A stretch of DNA of 64,000 nt from Methylomicrobium sp035916875 (GCF_035916875.1 NZ_JAXUHN010000055.1:1-64000); one strand, 5' to 3'. Shown: positions 25,196 to 35,275, counted from the first letter of the stretch. Made by a program: numbers and translations. Notes: generated by a model not told the origin, from the letters alone.

Positions 25196-25744
25196 TCAAA
25201 AACAACTACCGTAATCCAGCAACAGTTCCTCGCAATTGAAAAAGAGTCGCGGATAATCAATGCGGAGGTATAACTTCAACGCGTATTCCAAAAACACGCA
25301 GATCGTGATGAATCGCGCTCCGGCGCCATACCAACGGAAGCGGGCACGCGCCGAACAGCGCCAGATCGACACCGTCCACCATACGATGGGCAGCACCAAG
25401 ACAAAATGCACGTCATCCCAACTCGACACGGTCAGCCGCCCTGATTTAACTAGCCAATCCGCGCCGAACAATACAGCATTCAACACCAAGAAGAACGGCC
25501 AAAATACGGCAACCAGCCTCTGCCCTCCTACCCAGCACGAAAACCAATAATTTTCGCACATCAACTGCCGAAAATCGCCGTCCGGCGCCGGAGCCAACAT
25601 CCACACGATCACAAACAGCCCGGCCATGATAAACAAGGCCTCGGCCGGGCTCAATAAATTGATCTGATTGAACAGGATAGACAACGAATAAATAAACATG
25701 ACGTATGTAGGCAATGCCGCAATCAATCCGGCGCGTAATCCCAA
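25196..25744 (-). CDS. Hypothetical inner-membrane protein (~167-182 aa)
   Basis: Four or five hydrophobic stretches are visible (YVMFIYSLSILFNQI, ALFIMAGLFVIVWML, LVAVFWPFFLVLNAVLFGADWLV, FVLVLPIVWWTVSIW, FITICVFLEYAL) and the tail is FNCEELLLDYGSCF. The frame opens with TTG at 25744; ATG 25699 is a plausible alternative start. It is divergent from recA. I do not recognise the family and assign no function. Confidence 0.55.
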   Translation of the reverse strand: MGLRAGLIAALPTYVMFIYSLSILFNQINLLSPAEALFIMAGLFVIVWMLAPAPDGDFRQLMCENYWFSCWVGGQRLVAVFWPFFLVLNAVLFGADWLVKSGRLTVSSWDDVHFVLVLPIVWWTVSIWRCSARARFRWYGAGARFITICVFLEYALKLYLRIDYPRLFFNCEELLLDYGSCF

Positions 25745-25836
25745 ATCAGCACTACCCGAACCGGTACCCGTATGTAATAATACTCCATTTAATTAACCCG
25801 CACTTCGTTAAACCACGACATCATAGGGCACAGGCA

Positions 25837-26868
25837 ATGGACGAAAACAAAAAGAAAGCGCTGGGCGCGGCATTGATGCAGATCGAGAAGCAGTTCGGCA
25901 AAGGCTCTGTGATGCGGATGGGCGATGTGGCGGCGGCAAGGGACATCGAGGTCGTTTCGACCGGGTCGTTGGGCTTGGACATTGCCTTGGGTTGCGGCGG
26001 CTTGCCGCGCGGGCGGATCGTCGAAATCTACGGACCGGAATCGTCCGGTAAAACCACGCTGACCTTGCAGGTGATCGCCGAAGTACAAAAGCTCGGCGGC
26101 ACTGCCGCGTTCGTCGATGCCGAACATGCATTGGATCCCGGCTATGCCGAAAAAATCGGCGTGAATGTGGATGAACTATTAGTTTCACAGCCCGATACCG
26201 GCGAACAGGCTTTGGAAATTACCGACATGCTAGTGCGCTCCGGCGCGGTCGATGTGGTCGTGGTCGATTCGGTCGCCGCGCTGACCCCGAAAGCCGAGAT
26301 CGAAGGCGACATGGGCGACTCGCACATGGGCTTGCAGGCGCGACTGATGTCTCAAGCCTTGCGCAAACTGACCGCGAACATCAAGCGCTCGAATACGCTG
26401 GTAATCTTCATCAACCAGATCAGGATGAAGATCGGCGTGATGTTCGGCAATCCGGAAACCACGACCGGCGGCAATGCGCTGAAATTTTACGCCTCGGTGC
26501 GGCTGGATATTCGCCGGATCGGAGCTGTAAAGAAAGGCGAAGAAGTGATCGGCAATGAGACGCGCGTGAAGGTGGTCAAAAACAAGGTCGCGCCGCCGTT
26601 CAAACAGGCCGAATTCGAGATTTTGTACGGTGAAGGCATTTCTTTCTTCGGCGAATTGGTCGATTTGGGCGTCAATTTCGGTTTTATCCAGAAGGCCGGC
26701 TCCTGGTATAGCTACGGCGATGAAAAAATCGGCCAAGGCAAGGATAACGCGAAACTGTATCTGAAAGAGCACCCTGACAAAGCCAGGGAAATCGAAGCGA
26801 AAATACGCGCGGAAGCCTTCGGCAAGGCGCTGCCGGTATCGAACAAGCCCGAACTCGACGACGATTGA
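25837..26868 (+). CDS. recA: Recombinase RecA
   Basis: 343 residues from ATG 25837 (MDENKKKALGAAL); the frame is open upstream but the extra residues are not RecA-like. Walker A is GPESSGKTTLTL; Walker B lies in VDVVVVDSVAALTP. Loop L1 is in EGDMGDSHMGLQARLMSQALRK-type sequence and L2 in NQIRMKIGVMFGNPETTTGG. It forms the filament for strand exchange and SOS induction. I could not find a convincing LexA box in the ~90 bases upstream. recX follows. Confidence 0.98.
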   Translation: MDENKKKALGAALMQIEKQFGKGSVMRMGDVAAARDIEVVSTGSLGLDIALGCGGLPRGRIVEIYGPESSGKTTLTLQVIAEVQKLGGTAAFVDAEHALDPGYAEKIGVNVDELLVSQPDTGEQALEITDMLVRSGAVDVVVVDSVAALTPKAEIEGDMGDSHMGLQARLMSQALRKLTANIKRSNTLVIFINQIRMKIGVMFGNPETTTGGNALKFYASVRLDIRRIGAVKKGEEVIGNETRVKVVKNKVAPPFKQAEFEILYGEGISFFGELVDLGVNFGFIQKAGSWYSYGDEKIGQGKDNAKLYLKEHPDKAREIEAKIRAEAFGKALPVSNKPELDDD

Positions 26869-26888
26869 AGCCTGGGTTCTAAGTTCGC

Positions 26889-27359
26889 GTGGATCAGACG
26901 GACGCCAACATCAGGGCTGAATGCTTGCGCCTGCTGACCGGACGCGAGCACAGCCGAAAAGAATTGCTGCACAAATTGGCCATCAAAGGCTTCACACGGG
27001 AAAGGAGCGAGCCGATCCTTGAAGCATTGACTGCTGAAAAATGGCAAAGCGATGCACGTTACGCGGAAAGTTATGCGCGGTCGCGGATCCTTAAAGGTTA
27101 CGGCCCGGCTTTTATCGCCTACGAACTGGGTCAACGCGGCATCGATCTCGAAAAGACTCCCTCGTTTGACCTCGAAGCACTCGCCGAGTCCGTCGGCGGC
27201 TGGATGGCGGTTTTGCGGCAGGTTTATTTGAAGAAATACGGCGACGGCCCGGTTCCGAATCGGAACGAGTGGGCAAAGCGCAGCCGGTTTTTGCTCCAGC
27301 GCGGGTTTACGAACGCAATGATTACCCATTTATTGAAAAACACCTCGAATACTTTTTAG
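26889..27359 (+). CDS. recX: Regulatory protein RecX
   Basis: 156 residues from a GTG start 20 bases after recA. Three-helix repeats are visible: CLRLLTGREHSRKELLHKLAIKGF, LEALTAEKWQSDARYAESYARSRI and YELGQRGIDLEK. RecX binds RecA filaments and limits their growth. The recA-recX-alaS order is the usual gammaproteobacterial one. Confidence 0.93.
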   Translation: MDQTDANIRAECLRLLTGREHSRKELLHKLAIKGFTRERSEPILEALTAEKWQSDARYAESYARSRILKGYGPAFIAYELGQRGIDLEKTPSFDLEALAESVGGWMAVLRQVYLKKYGDGPVPNRNEWAKRSRFLLQRGFTNAMITHLLKNTSNTF

Positions 27360-27378
27360 CCTTTTAACCGCATAACCT

Positions 27379-29991
27379 ATGAAAAAGATGACCAGCGCAG
27401 AACTGCGCTCCGCCTTTCTGGAATTTTTCCGCCAACAGGGGCACACAATCGAGCCTTCCAGTTCGCTGATTCCCGGCAACGACCCCACCCTGTTGTTCAC
27501 GAATGCCGGCATGGTGCAGTACAAGGACGTGTTTTTGGGCCGCGAGCAGCGCGATTTTACCCGCGCGGCGACCGGCCAGCGTTGCGTCCGCGCCGGCGGA
27601 AAGCATAACGATCTGGAAAACGTCGGCTATACCGCGCGGCATCATACCTTTTTCGAAATGCTCGGCAACTTCAGTTTCGGCGATTATTTCAAGAAAGAGG
27701 CGATTCATCTGGCCTGGGACTTTCTGACCAAGGAAATGCAAATCCCGCCAGAAAAATTATGGGTGACCGTGTTCGAGGAAGACAGCGAGGCCGAAAGCAT
27801 CTGGCTGAACGATATCGGCGTCGATCCGGCGCGCTTTTCCCGAATCGGCGCGAAAGACAATTTCTGGTCGATGGGCGATACCGGCCCCTGCGGTCCGTGC
27901 AGCGAAATCTTTTACGACCACGGCGAATCGGTTCCGGGCGGCCCGCCGGGATCGCCCGATGAGGAAGGCGACCGCTACATCGAAATCTGGAACCTGGTGT
28001 TCATGCAATACGACCGCGCCGCCGACGGCACCTTGACGCCGCTGCCGAAGCCTTCGGTCGATACCGGCATGGGGCTGGAGCGGATCGCGGCGGTCTCGCA
28101 AGGCGTGCACAGCAATTACGAAATCGATCTGTTCCAGAAACTGTTGAAAGCGGCCGCAAAACTTGCGGGCACCGGCGATCTGAACCAAAGCTCGCTCCGG
28201 GTCATCGCCGACCATATCCGCTCCTGTGCGTTTCTGGTCACGGACGGCGTGCTGCCGTCGAACGAAGGCCGCGGCTACGTGCTGCGCAGGATCATTCGCC
28301 GCGCAATTCGCCACGGCTACCGGCTCGGCATTCACGACATTTTTTTCTATAAATTGGTGGCACCTCTGGTCGAGGCCATGGGCGAAGCCTACCCCGAACT
28401 GAAAAATGCCCAGGCGCAGGTCGAACGCATTCTGAAAAAGGAAGAAGAACGCTTCGCCGAAACGCTCGGGCAAGGCATGAAGATTCTGGAAGCCTGCGTC
28501 GCCCGGCTTGAAGGCTTGGTGATTCCGGGCGACACGGTATTCCAGCTTTACGATACCTACGGTTTCCCGATCGACCTGACCGCCGATTTCGCGCGCGAAA
28601 ACAACCTGTCGGTCGATCATGTCGGCTTCGAAGCGGCGATGGCCGCGCAGCGCGATCGAGCACGTTCGGCCAGCAGTTTCGGCGCCGATTACGACCAGGA
28701 CATCAAGCTCGATGCCGAAACTGAATTTACCGGCTACGCGTTGCTTGAGGATCGATCAACCATCGTCGCGTTGTACGCGCAGGGCCAACCGGTTGATACC
28801 TTGCAAGCCGGTGAGGAAGGCGTGATCATACTGGACAAAACGCCCTTTTACGGCGAGTCCGGCGGACAGGTCGGCGACTCCGGCACGATTACCGTGAATG
28901 GCGCGGCATTCGAAGTGACCGACACCCAAAAACAAGGCGGCAATCTGTTTCTGCATAAGGGCAAGGTCGTCTCCGGCGCGTTCACTCAAGGCCAGACCTG
29001 TTCGGCCAGCGTCAATGCGGCCGGCCGTAAGGCGACCGCGCTGAATCATTCCGCGACGCACCTATTGCATGCCGCGCTCCGGCAAATCCTGGGCGACCAT
29101 GTCACGCAGAAAGGCTCGCTGGTCAACCCCGAACGCCTGCGTTTCGACTTTTCGCATTTCGAGCCGGTCACGGCCGAGGAAATCGCAACGCTGGAACGAA
29201 TCGTCAATGAGCAAATTCGCCTGAATGCGCCGGTCACCGCCGACATCATGGCGAAGGACGATGCGGTCAAGGCCGGCGCAATGGCGCTGTTCGGCGAAAA
29301 ATACGGCGCGGAAGTGCGCGTTTTGAAGATCGGCGAATTTTCGACCGAACTGTGCGGCGGTACCCACGTCGAGCGCGCCGGCGACATCGGCTGCTTCAAG
29401 ATCATCGGCGAAACCGGCGTCGCGGCAGGCGTCCGCCGTATCGAAGCGGTCACCGGCCAAGGCTGCATCGACTGGATCGCGAGCCGCGACAAGGCGCTCG
29501 CCTCGATTTCCGGCCTGTTGAAAAGCTCGCCCGACAAAGCGGCCGAAAAAGTCGAACAATTACTCGAAAAATCACGCTCTCTGGAAAAACAGCTCGAACG
29601 CTTGAACGCGAAACTTGCCAGCTCGGCCGGCGACGAGCTGACTTCCGGCGCGGTCGACATTAATGGCATCAAGGTGTTGGCGGTCAAACTTGACGGCGTC
29701 GATCCGAAATCCTTGCGCGACCTAGTCGATCAGTTGAAAAACAAGCTCGGCAGTGCAGCGATCGTGCTCGCGACCGTCGACGGCGACAAGGTCAGCCTGA
29801 TTGCGGGGGTCTCGAAGGATCAGATCGGGCGCGTCAAGGCGGGCGATCTGGTCAATTTCGTCGCGACCCAGGTCGGCGGCAAAGGCGGCGGCCGGCCGGA
29901 CATGGCGCAGGCGGGCGGCAACGATCCGTCCGGCTTGGCGAAGGCATTGGCGGGCGTTCCGGCGTGGATACAAGAACAAACGGCAGGTTAA
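27379..29991 (+). CDS. alaS: Alanine-tRNA ligase
   Basis: 870 residues, normal length. The class II catalytic core shows FLEFFRQQGHTIEPSSSLIP and LLFTNAGMVQYKD; the editing domain has the zinc-site HSATHLLHAALRQILG and CGGTHVERAGDIG; the C-Ala domain is at the end (GGKGGGRPDMAQAGG). It charges tRNA-Ala and clears mischarged Ser/Gly. It starts 19 bases after recX. Confidence 0.98.
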   Translation: MKKMTSAELRSAFLEFFRQQGHTIEPSSSLIPGNDPTLLFTNAGMVQYKDVFLGREQRDFTRAATGQRCVRAGGKHNDLENVGYTARHHTFFEMLGNFSFGDYFKKEAIHLAWDFLTKEMQIPPEKLWVTVFEEDSEAESIWLNDIGVDPARFSRIGAKDNFWSMGDTGPCGPCSEIFYDHGESVPGGPPGSPDEEGDRYIEIWNLVFMQYDRAADGTLTPLPKPSVDTGMGLERIAAVSQGVHSNYEIDLFQKLLKAAAKLAGTGDLNQSSLRVIADHIRSCAFLVTDGVLPSNEGRGYVLRRIIRRAIRHGYRLGIHDIFFYKLVAPLVEAMGEAYPELKNAQAQVERILKKEEERFAETLGQGMKILEACVARLEGLVIPGDTVFQLYDTYGFPIDLTADFARENNLSVDHVGFEAAMAAQRDRARSASSFGADYDQDIKLDAETEFTGYALLEDRSTIVALYAQGQPVDTLQAGEEGVIILDKTPFYGESGGQVGDSGTITVNGAAFEVTDTQKQGGNLFLHKGKVVSGAFTQGQTCSASVNAAGRKATALNHSATHLLHAALRQILGDHVTQKGSLVNPERLRFDFSHFEPVTAEEIATLERIVNEQIRLNAPVTADIMAKDDAVKAGAMALFGEKYGAEVRVLKIGEFSTELCGGTHVERAGDIGCFKIIGETGVAAGVRRIEAVTGQGCIDWIASRDKALASISGLLKSSPDKAAEKVEQLLEKSRSLEKQLERLNAKLASSAGDELTSGAVDINGIKVLAVKLDGVDPKSLRDLVDQLKNKLGSAAIVLATVDGDKVSLIAGVSKDQIGRVKAGDLVNFVATQVGGKGGGRPDMAQAGGNDPSGLAKALAGVPAWIQEQTAG

Positions 29992-30003
29992 AGGATACAG
30001 CGA

Positions 30004-31224
30004 ATGGCATTGTACGTATTTAAATTCGGCGGCACCTCGGTCGGTTCGGTCGAGCGGATCAAGTCGGTCGCCGAGAGGATAAAAAAGGCGCACGATCAGG
30101 GCGATCAGATCGTGGTCGTGGTCTCGGCGATGAGCGGCGAGACCAATCGTCTGATCGGGCTGGCGAAAGACATTCAGCGGCAACCGAATGCGCGCGAGCT
30201 TGATATGCTGGTTTCTACCGGCGAACAGGTCACCGTCGCCCTGCTTGCGATGGCGCTCGAAGAAATCGGCTGCCCGGCATTTTCATTTACCGGCGGCCAG
30301 GTCAAGATACTGACCGACAGCAGCCATACCAAGGCGCGAATCCGCAACATCGACGACAGCAGAATACGCGCGCAACTGATTCAGGGCAAGGTCGTCGTCG
30401 TGGCCGGCTTTCAGGGCGTCGATGAAGAGGACAACATCACAACCCTGGGACGTGGCGGCTCCGACACCACTGCGGTTGCGTTGGCGGCGGCATTGAAAGC
30501 CGACGAATGTCTGATTTATACCGACGTGGACGGCGTATACACGACCGATCCCCGCGTCGAACCGAAGGCCCGCAGGCTCGACAGGATCACCTTCGAGGAA
30601 ATGCTCGAAATGGCCAGCCTCGGTTCGAAAGTTTTGCAGATTCGCTCGGTCGAGTTCGCCGGCAAATACAACGTGGCATTACGCGTATTATCATCATTTA
30701 AAGAAGGTAACGGCACGCTGATTACCTATGAGGACACACAAATGGAAAGCGCATTGATTTCAGGCATCGCCTTCAACCGGGACGAAGCCAAATTGACGAT
30801 CACCGGCGTACCGGACAAGCCGGGCGTCGCCTCCAAAATTCTCGGACCGATCGCCGAAGCGAACATCGAAGTCGACATGATCGTGCAGAACATCGCCGAA
30901 GACGATACGACCGATTTCACCTTCACCGTCCACCGGAACGATTTTCAGCGCGCGAAGGCCTCTCTCGAAAAAACCTGCGCCGAGTTGGGTGCGAAAAAAG
31001 TCACCGGCGACGACAATATCGTCAAGGTTTCGATCGTCGGCGTCGGCATGCGCTCGCACGCAGGTATCGCCAATACGATGTTCCAGACCCTGGCGGCCGA
31101 AGGCATCAACATCCAGATGATCTCGACCTCCGAAATCAAGATTTCGGTCGTTGTCGACGAGAAATATCTGGAACTGGCGGTTAGAGCGCTGCATGCGGCG
31201 TTCAAGCTGGATCAGGCGGCTTAA
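30004..31224 (+). CDS. lysC: Aspartate kinase (aspartokinase)
   Basis: 406 residues. It phosphorylates aspartate, the first step to Lys, Met and Thr. The kinase domain has FKFGGTSVGSVERI, TLGRGGSDTTAVALAAAL and YTDVDGVYTTDPR; two ACT domains follow (LTITGVPDKPGVASKILGPI, VSIVGVGMRSHAGIANTMFQ), giving feedback control by amino acids. In-frame ATG 30742 (MESALISGIAF) has GAGGA 7 bases upstream and would produce a separate ~160-residue beta subunit, as in alpha2-beta2 aspartokinases. It follows alaS by 12 bases; csrA, often next in relatives, is absent. Confidence 0.97.
   Translation: MALYVFKFGGTSVGSVERIKSVAERIKKAHDQGDQIVVVVSAMSGETNRLIGLAKDIQRQPNARELDMLVSTGEQVTVALLAMALEEIGCPAFSFTGGQVKILTDSSHTKARIRNIDDSRIRAQLIQGKVVVVAGFQGVDEEDNITTLGRGGSDTTAVALAAALKADECLIYTDVDGVYTTDPRVEPKARRLDRITFEEMLEMASLGSKVLQIRSVEFAGKYNVALRVLSSFKEGNGTLITYEDTQMESALISGIAFNRDEAKLTITGVPDKPGVASKILGPIAEANIEVDMIVQNIAEDDTTDFTFTVHRNDFQRAKASLEKTCAELGAKKVTGDDNIVKVSIVGVGMRSHAGIANTMFQTLAAEGINIQMISTSEIKISVVVDEKYLELAVRALHAAFKLDQAA
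30730..30744 (+). promoter_or_regulatory. Internal ribosome-binding site and start in lysC
   Basis: GAGGAC at 30730-30735 lies 7 bases before in-frame ATG 30742, exactly at the junction of kinase and ACT domains. Internal starts at this place are known in lysC genes of Bacillus and Corynebacterium. Confidence 0.55.
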
Positions 31225-31238
31225 ATGTGAGTATTGTT

Positions 31239-31276
31239 TGGCTCCGTTTTTTGGTGGGCGGAGCCAGGCATTTTTA
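31239..31276 (+). terminator. Rho-independent terminator after lysC
   Basis: TGGCTCCG and CGGAGCCA form an 8-bp stem around a 12-base loop, followed by GGCATTTTT. It closes the recA-recX-alaS-lysC run. The remaining 31277-31549 shows no gene I can support. Confidence 0.8.
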
Positions 31277-31549
31277 GGGTAAAGGAAGCAAGCACTTGAA
31301 GACGTGTAATTCAAGTGTAAAGTCGCAGCCTCAAACTATTCAAATCAGCCATCTAGTTCAATTTCATATAGCCAACTGATTTTAGCTTGTTGAAAGGCAA
31401 CAACCGGCAAATTTCTGCCGATCCGAGGTATATTCCGGAATGGCCGGTTTTTAAGCAGCTTCTTATTCTGCCTAAGCTATGCTCTCCGACGCGCAGCCCC
31501 CGGGTCATTTGTCGTGAATCGACAGCGCGCGTCTATTCCGCTCTACGTT

Positions 31550-32893
31550 CTATAGAACGCCTTGCGCCTGCATGGCATCGGCTACTTTTACGAAGCCGGC
31601 GACGTTGGCGCCGTCGACATAGCTGAAGCTACCATCTTCACGTTCGCCATATTGCACGCAGACCTGGTGAATGCCGCGCATGATTTCCTGCAAACGCATG
31701 TCGACTTCGTCGCGGGTCCATGACAGTCGCATCGCATTCTGGCTCATTTCCAGTCCGGAAGTTGCCACGCCGCCGGCATTGCTGGCTTTGCCCGGCGCAT
31801 AGAGTACATTGTTGGCTTCGAACAACTTGACCGCTTCGATGGTGGTCGGCATGTTGGCGCCTTCGGCCACACATTTGGCGCCGTTTTTGATCAGGATGGC
31901 TGCATCCGCTGCATCCAGCTCGTTTTGCGTCGCGCAAGGCAGCGCCACATCGACAGGAACATTCCAAGGCTTGATGCCGGCGTGGAATTCGCTGCCGGTG
32001 CGTTTGGCGTAGTCGCTGACGCGACCATAGAGGTGGTTTTTCACTTCCATCAGTTCAGCCAATTTTTCGGTGGTAAAACCGTCGTTGTCCACGATGGTGC
32101 CGCTGGAGTCGGATACGGTGACGACTTTGGCGCCCAATTCCATCGCTTTTTCTACCGCGTACTGCGCCACATTGCCAGAGCCCGACACGCTAACGCGCAA
32201 ACCGTCAAACGACATGCCTTTGCGTTTCAGCATTTCTTCGGCAAAGTAGACCGTGCCATAGCCGGTCGCTTCCGGACGGATCAAGGAGCCGCCGAAGCTC
32301 AGGCCCTTGCCGGTGAATACGCAGTCGGCGCGATTGCTGAGTTTTTTCATCATGCCGGCCATATAGCCGACTTCGCGTCCACCTACGCCAATGTCGCCCG
32401 CAGGTACATCGGTATCGGAGCCGACATGGCGGAACAGTTCGCTTACGAACGCTTGGCAGAAGCGCATGACTTCGCCAGGGCTTTTGCCTTTGGGGTCAAA
32501 ATCGGAACCGCCTTTACCACCGCCCATTGGTAAGGTGGTCAGCGCGTTCTTGAAAGTTTGCTCGAAAGCCAGGAATTTCAGAATAGACAGGTTGACCGAT
32601 GGATGGAAACGCAAGCCGCCCTTATAGGGGCCAATGGCCATGTTGTGTTGAATCCGGTAGCCGCGGTTGACTTGCACCTTGCCGTGGTCATCGACCCAGG
32701 ATACCCGGAACATGACGATGCGCTCTGGCTCGACCAGGCGGTCCAGCAGACCATTTTCGGCGTATTTAGGAAAACGCGAAATGAAGGGCCACAGGCTCTC
32801 CATCACCTCCGTCACTGCCTGGAGAAATTCAGACTGACCGGGATTAAGTTGAGCGACATGGGTCAGAAATTCATCACAGCTTTTGTATTTCAT
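31550..32893 (-). CDS. gdhA: Glutamate dehydrogenase (NADP-type)
   Basis: 447 residues, the length of hexameric NADP enzymes. It interconverts 2-oxoglutarate plus ammonia and glutamate. Visible are GPYKGGLRFHPSVN with substrate residues, the catalytic Lys region TTLPMGGGKGGSDFDPKGKS, DVPAGDIGVGGREVGYMAGM, and the Rossmann VSVSGSGNVAQYAVEKAMELG. A hairpin lies about 50 bp upstream of its start, then the group II intron. It would be an ammonium-assimilation route beside GS/GOGAT. Confidence 0.97.
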   Translation of the reverse strand: MKYKSCDEFLTHVAQLNPGQSEFLQAVTEVMESLWPFISRFPKYAENGLLDRLVEPERIVMFRVSWVDDHGKVQVNRGYRIQHNMAIGPYKGGLRFHPSVNLSILKFLAFEQTFKNALTTLPMGGGKGGSDFDPKGKSPGEVMRFCQAFVSELFRHVGSDTDVPAGDIGVGGREVGYMAGMMKKLSNRADCVFTGKGLSFGGSLIRPEATGYGTVYFAEEMLKRKGMSFDGLRVSVSGSGNVAQYAVEKAMELGAKVVTVSDSSGTIVDNDGFTTEKLAELMEVKNHLYGRVSDYAKRTGSEFHAGIKPWNVPVDVALPCATQNELDAADAAILIKNGAKCVAEGANMPTTIEAVKLFEANNVLYAPGKASNAGGVATSGLEMSQNAMRLSWTRDEVDMRLQEIMRGIHQVCVQYGEREDGSFSYVDGANVAGFVKVADAMQAQGVL

Positions 32894-32940
32894 TAATGCG
32901 TTGCCTCAATTTAGTGGGCTTGTTAATAATTATTCATAGT

Positions 32941-32963
32941 GTTGCTTATGGCGCATAAGCAAC
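32941..32963. promoter_or_regulatory. Perfect 10-bp inverted repeat upstream of gdhA
   Basis: GTTGCTTATG-gcg-CATAAGCAAC lies 48 bases before the gdhA start, between it and the group II intron end. It could be an operator or, on the plus strand, a stem that attracted the intron; no T-run on the minus side. Confidence 0.5.
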
Positions 32964-33010
32964 ATCAATTTTACATTATTTAACTTCTGGAATTTTGATT
33001 AATCTAGGTG

Positions 33011-34730
33011 GTCGAGTAGCCCAAAGGAATCACACCTTCAGGCTCTCACGCAACGGTACGTGAATCTCTCGATTCATACCGCTCCTATCGTCCAGTCATT
33101 CCAGCGAAGGTGATTTGCCAATGTACGAACAAGCTTGGATTTTGCAGCGCTAACCGTTTGATCCATGCTCGTGCCCGTGTTTGGCTCCCCTTCAACCGTT
33201 TGTATTTCCTCCTCGCCCAGCGTTCCAGAGCGTAATCGAATTGCCCTAGAATGGGTGCCAACCTTGACCGGTAAAACTGACCGTAGTAGTTGATCCAACC
33301 CCGCAATACGGGATTAAATGTCCTCGCGAGGTCTTCGATTGTCAGTTGGGTCCATCGATGCGTTTTCCAACGCCTGATGGTATCGCGCATTGACTTGGCC
33401 GCCTTGACGCTGACCGCCGGTATGAAACTCAAAAAAAGGTTGCCACGACGACTCATTGCATGTCTGGGCCTAAAGCTATAGCCCAGAAAATCAAATTGCA
33501 CAGTGTGGTAGTTGCCCCTTCTGTATCCATCGCGGCAATAAACAATCTTCGTCTTGACCGGATGCAACTCCAGTCCGCATTCGGCAAACCGTTTGGCGAT
33601 TTGCCGAATCACGCATTGCGCCTCTTTTTCAGTTTTGCAATGGATGATACAGTCATCAGCGTAGCGCTCGAATGGCTTTCCGGCGTGGTTTCGCTGCATC
33701 CACTTGTCAAATGCGTAGTGCAAATAGAGATTGGCCAGCAACGGACTGATGACGCCGCCTTGCGGCGTACCTCTATCTCGGGCTTGAATTGTGCCATCCT
33801 CCAGTTGCACCGGCGCCTTAAGCCATCTGTCTATGTACAACAGCATCCAGGGATTTTGGGTATGTTTCCGCACAGTTCGCATCAACAGATCATGATCCAT
33901 GCTGTCGAAGAAAGCCCGTATATCAAGATCCACTACCCAATCATGCTTCCAGCATCGCTGCCGAGCTACTGCCACGGCTTGAATGGCTGACCGACCTGGC
34001 CGATAGCCATACGAATCCACATGAAAGTGAGGTTCAATCTCAGGCTCAAGTAGCAACTTAACCGCCATCTGCGCAATCCGATCTGATACCGTCGGAATCC
34101 CTAACGGGCGTTTGCCACCATCACTTTTCGGGATCTCCACACGTCTCACCGGTGGCGGATAATAACTTCCTTATGACATCCGATTCCAAAGCTTATAAAG
34201 GTTATCTTTGAGATTGACCTCGAAGTCCTGAATCGACTGCTCATCTACGCCCGCCGCACCTTTATTCGCCTTGACGCGCTGATACGCAACCCAGACAAGT
34301 TTCTTGGAAATACTAAATGACTTCGCTTTATCCAACGAAATCCTCCTAATTTTCTAGTTGTTTCATCTGATAAAGCTGAACGATGCAGCCCCTTTGCTCC
34401 AGTTCCATTACAGAACCTTCATCACTACTACGGACTGCTCCGCCCCTGTGTCTTGCATTGGTACTCTGTCTCTCGTGGGGCCTCCACTTGAGATTCTCCC
34501 TTCGCATCAAGACAACAGGTTCTCACGTTCCGTATCAAAGCCTGAAGCAAATTCACGCCACCTCTATGCCGGTCGCCGCTCAGGCAATAAACAGGTTACC
34601 CCCGAACTTGTCCTGGAGTGCCGTTAGTCTCCAGTTTTGACGACATCTTACGCTTTCGACACCTCAATAATGGTTCGCTTACGCTCGTCTCCATGATTCG
34701 TACCTGACGCAGTCTTGCTTGTGGGCTCAC
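33011..34730 (-). mobile_element. Group II intron (~1.7 kb), minus strand
   Basis: The maturase reading frame is flanked by intron RNA. At the 3' side, 33019-33090 reads as domain V (AGCGGTATGAATC, GAGA tetraloop, GATTCACGTACCGTT) followed by a domain VI-like segment and CTACTCGAC at the end. On the 5' side the likely first bases are GTGAGCCCAC at 34730-34721, matching the GUG-type start of group II introns. Ends are estimates to within a few bases. It sits just past the stop of a decayed transposition ATPase and upstream of gdhA. Confidence 0.8.
33085..34335 (-). pseudogene. Group II intron reverse transcriptase/maturase, in-frame stop
   Basis: The full frame starts at TTG 34335 behind AGGAGG (product LDKAKSFSISKKLVW) and would be 416 codons. 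Codon 55 is TAA (34171-34173), where relatives would read Ser in RMS-S-GSY. The rest (from 34149) is intact: IPKSDGGKRPLGIPTVSDR, FFDSMDHDLL, RGTPQGGVISPLLANLYLH, the catalytic FERYADDCIIH, then the thumb and maturase region (FNPVLRGWINYYGQF, LERWARRKYKRLKG). One substitution separates it from a functional protein, so inactivation looks recent. Confidence 0.85.
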
Positions 34731-34765
34731 ATTAATTGCAAATAAAATTCGGGCTCCAGACCTGA

Positions 34766-35275
34766 TCAGATAGGCGGACCGGCAGCCAAAAACTGGCAGC
34801 GTAGTTCAGTCATGCGAGTGGCGTCTAGGCTATTGCTGAATAGAGCCTTGATCTCCGCCGGTTTGGCGTCGAATTGCTCTACCAGATCTTTGACTCGATA
34901 GCCGTGTCGTGTCAATGTTGGCTCCAGATCGTCCAGTTGGCGTGACAGCACGGATTCCACCAGATCGGCAGATACTGGTTATCTCACCGGTTTGGTAACC
35001 TGCTTCGAGCGACAAAGTGAGATGTAGTTGGATTTGCAACGGTGTCCGCAATCGTGTTGCCAACAGATCAATGGCTTCTGGCGTCAAGATGGATTCAACT
35101 GTAATGTCGCTCTTCGTGCATGAGCCGATCAGCCAATGGATGTATTGACGCTGGCTGCCGGCGATACCATCAAGGCTGAACACATCGGTACGAATCCAAT
35201 CTCTTCCATCGTGGGTCGCCGCAGATCATTGCGTAACTTCGATGCCACAAATTGCTCGCTCAACGCCAAAGATCA
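34766..35275 (-). pseudogene. Remnant of a transposition-type AAA ATPase (TniB/ExeA-like)
   Basis: Broken pieces on the minus strand add up to the C-terminal half of one protein. FVASKLRNDLRRPTMEEIG (to ~35190) is followed by DVFSLDGIAGSQRQYIHWLI, LLATRLRTPLQIQLHLTLSL, then after a frameshift near 34975 VESVLSRQLDDLEPTLTRHG and LRCQFLAAGPPI. This tail is familiar from ATPases that accompany DDE transposases. The Walker motifs and any transposase are gone. The group II intron lies just beyond its stop. Confidence 0.65.

Noticed and set aside
25745..25836. LexA box upstream of recA
   Set aside because: No CTGT-N8-ACAG or similar palindrome could be found in the leader.
31387..31626. 79-codon plus-strand frame downstream of lysC
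   Set aside because: It runs into the gdhA 3' end antisense; Arg/Ser-rich and no RBS.
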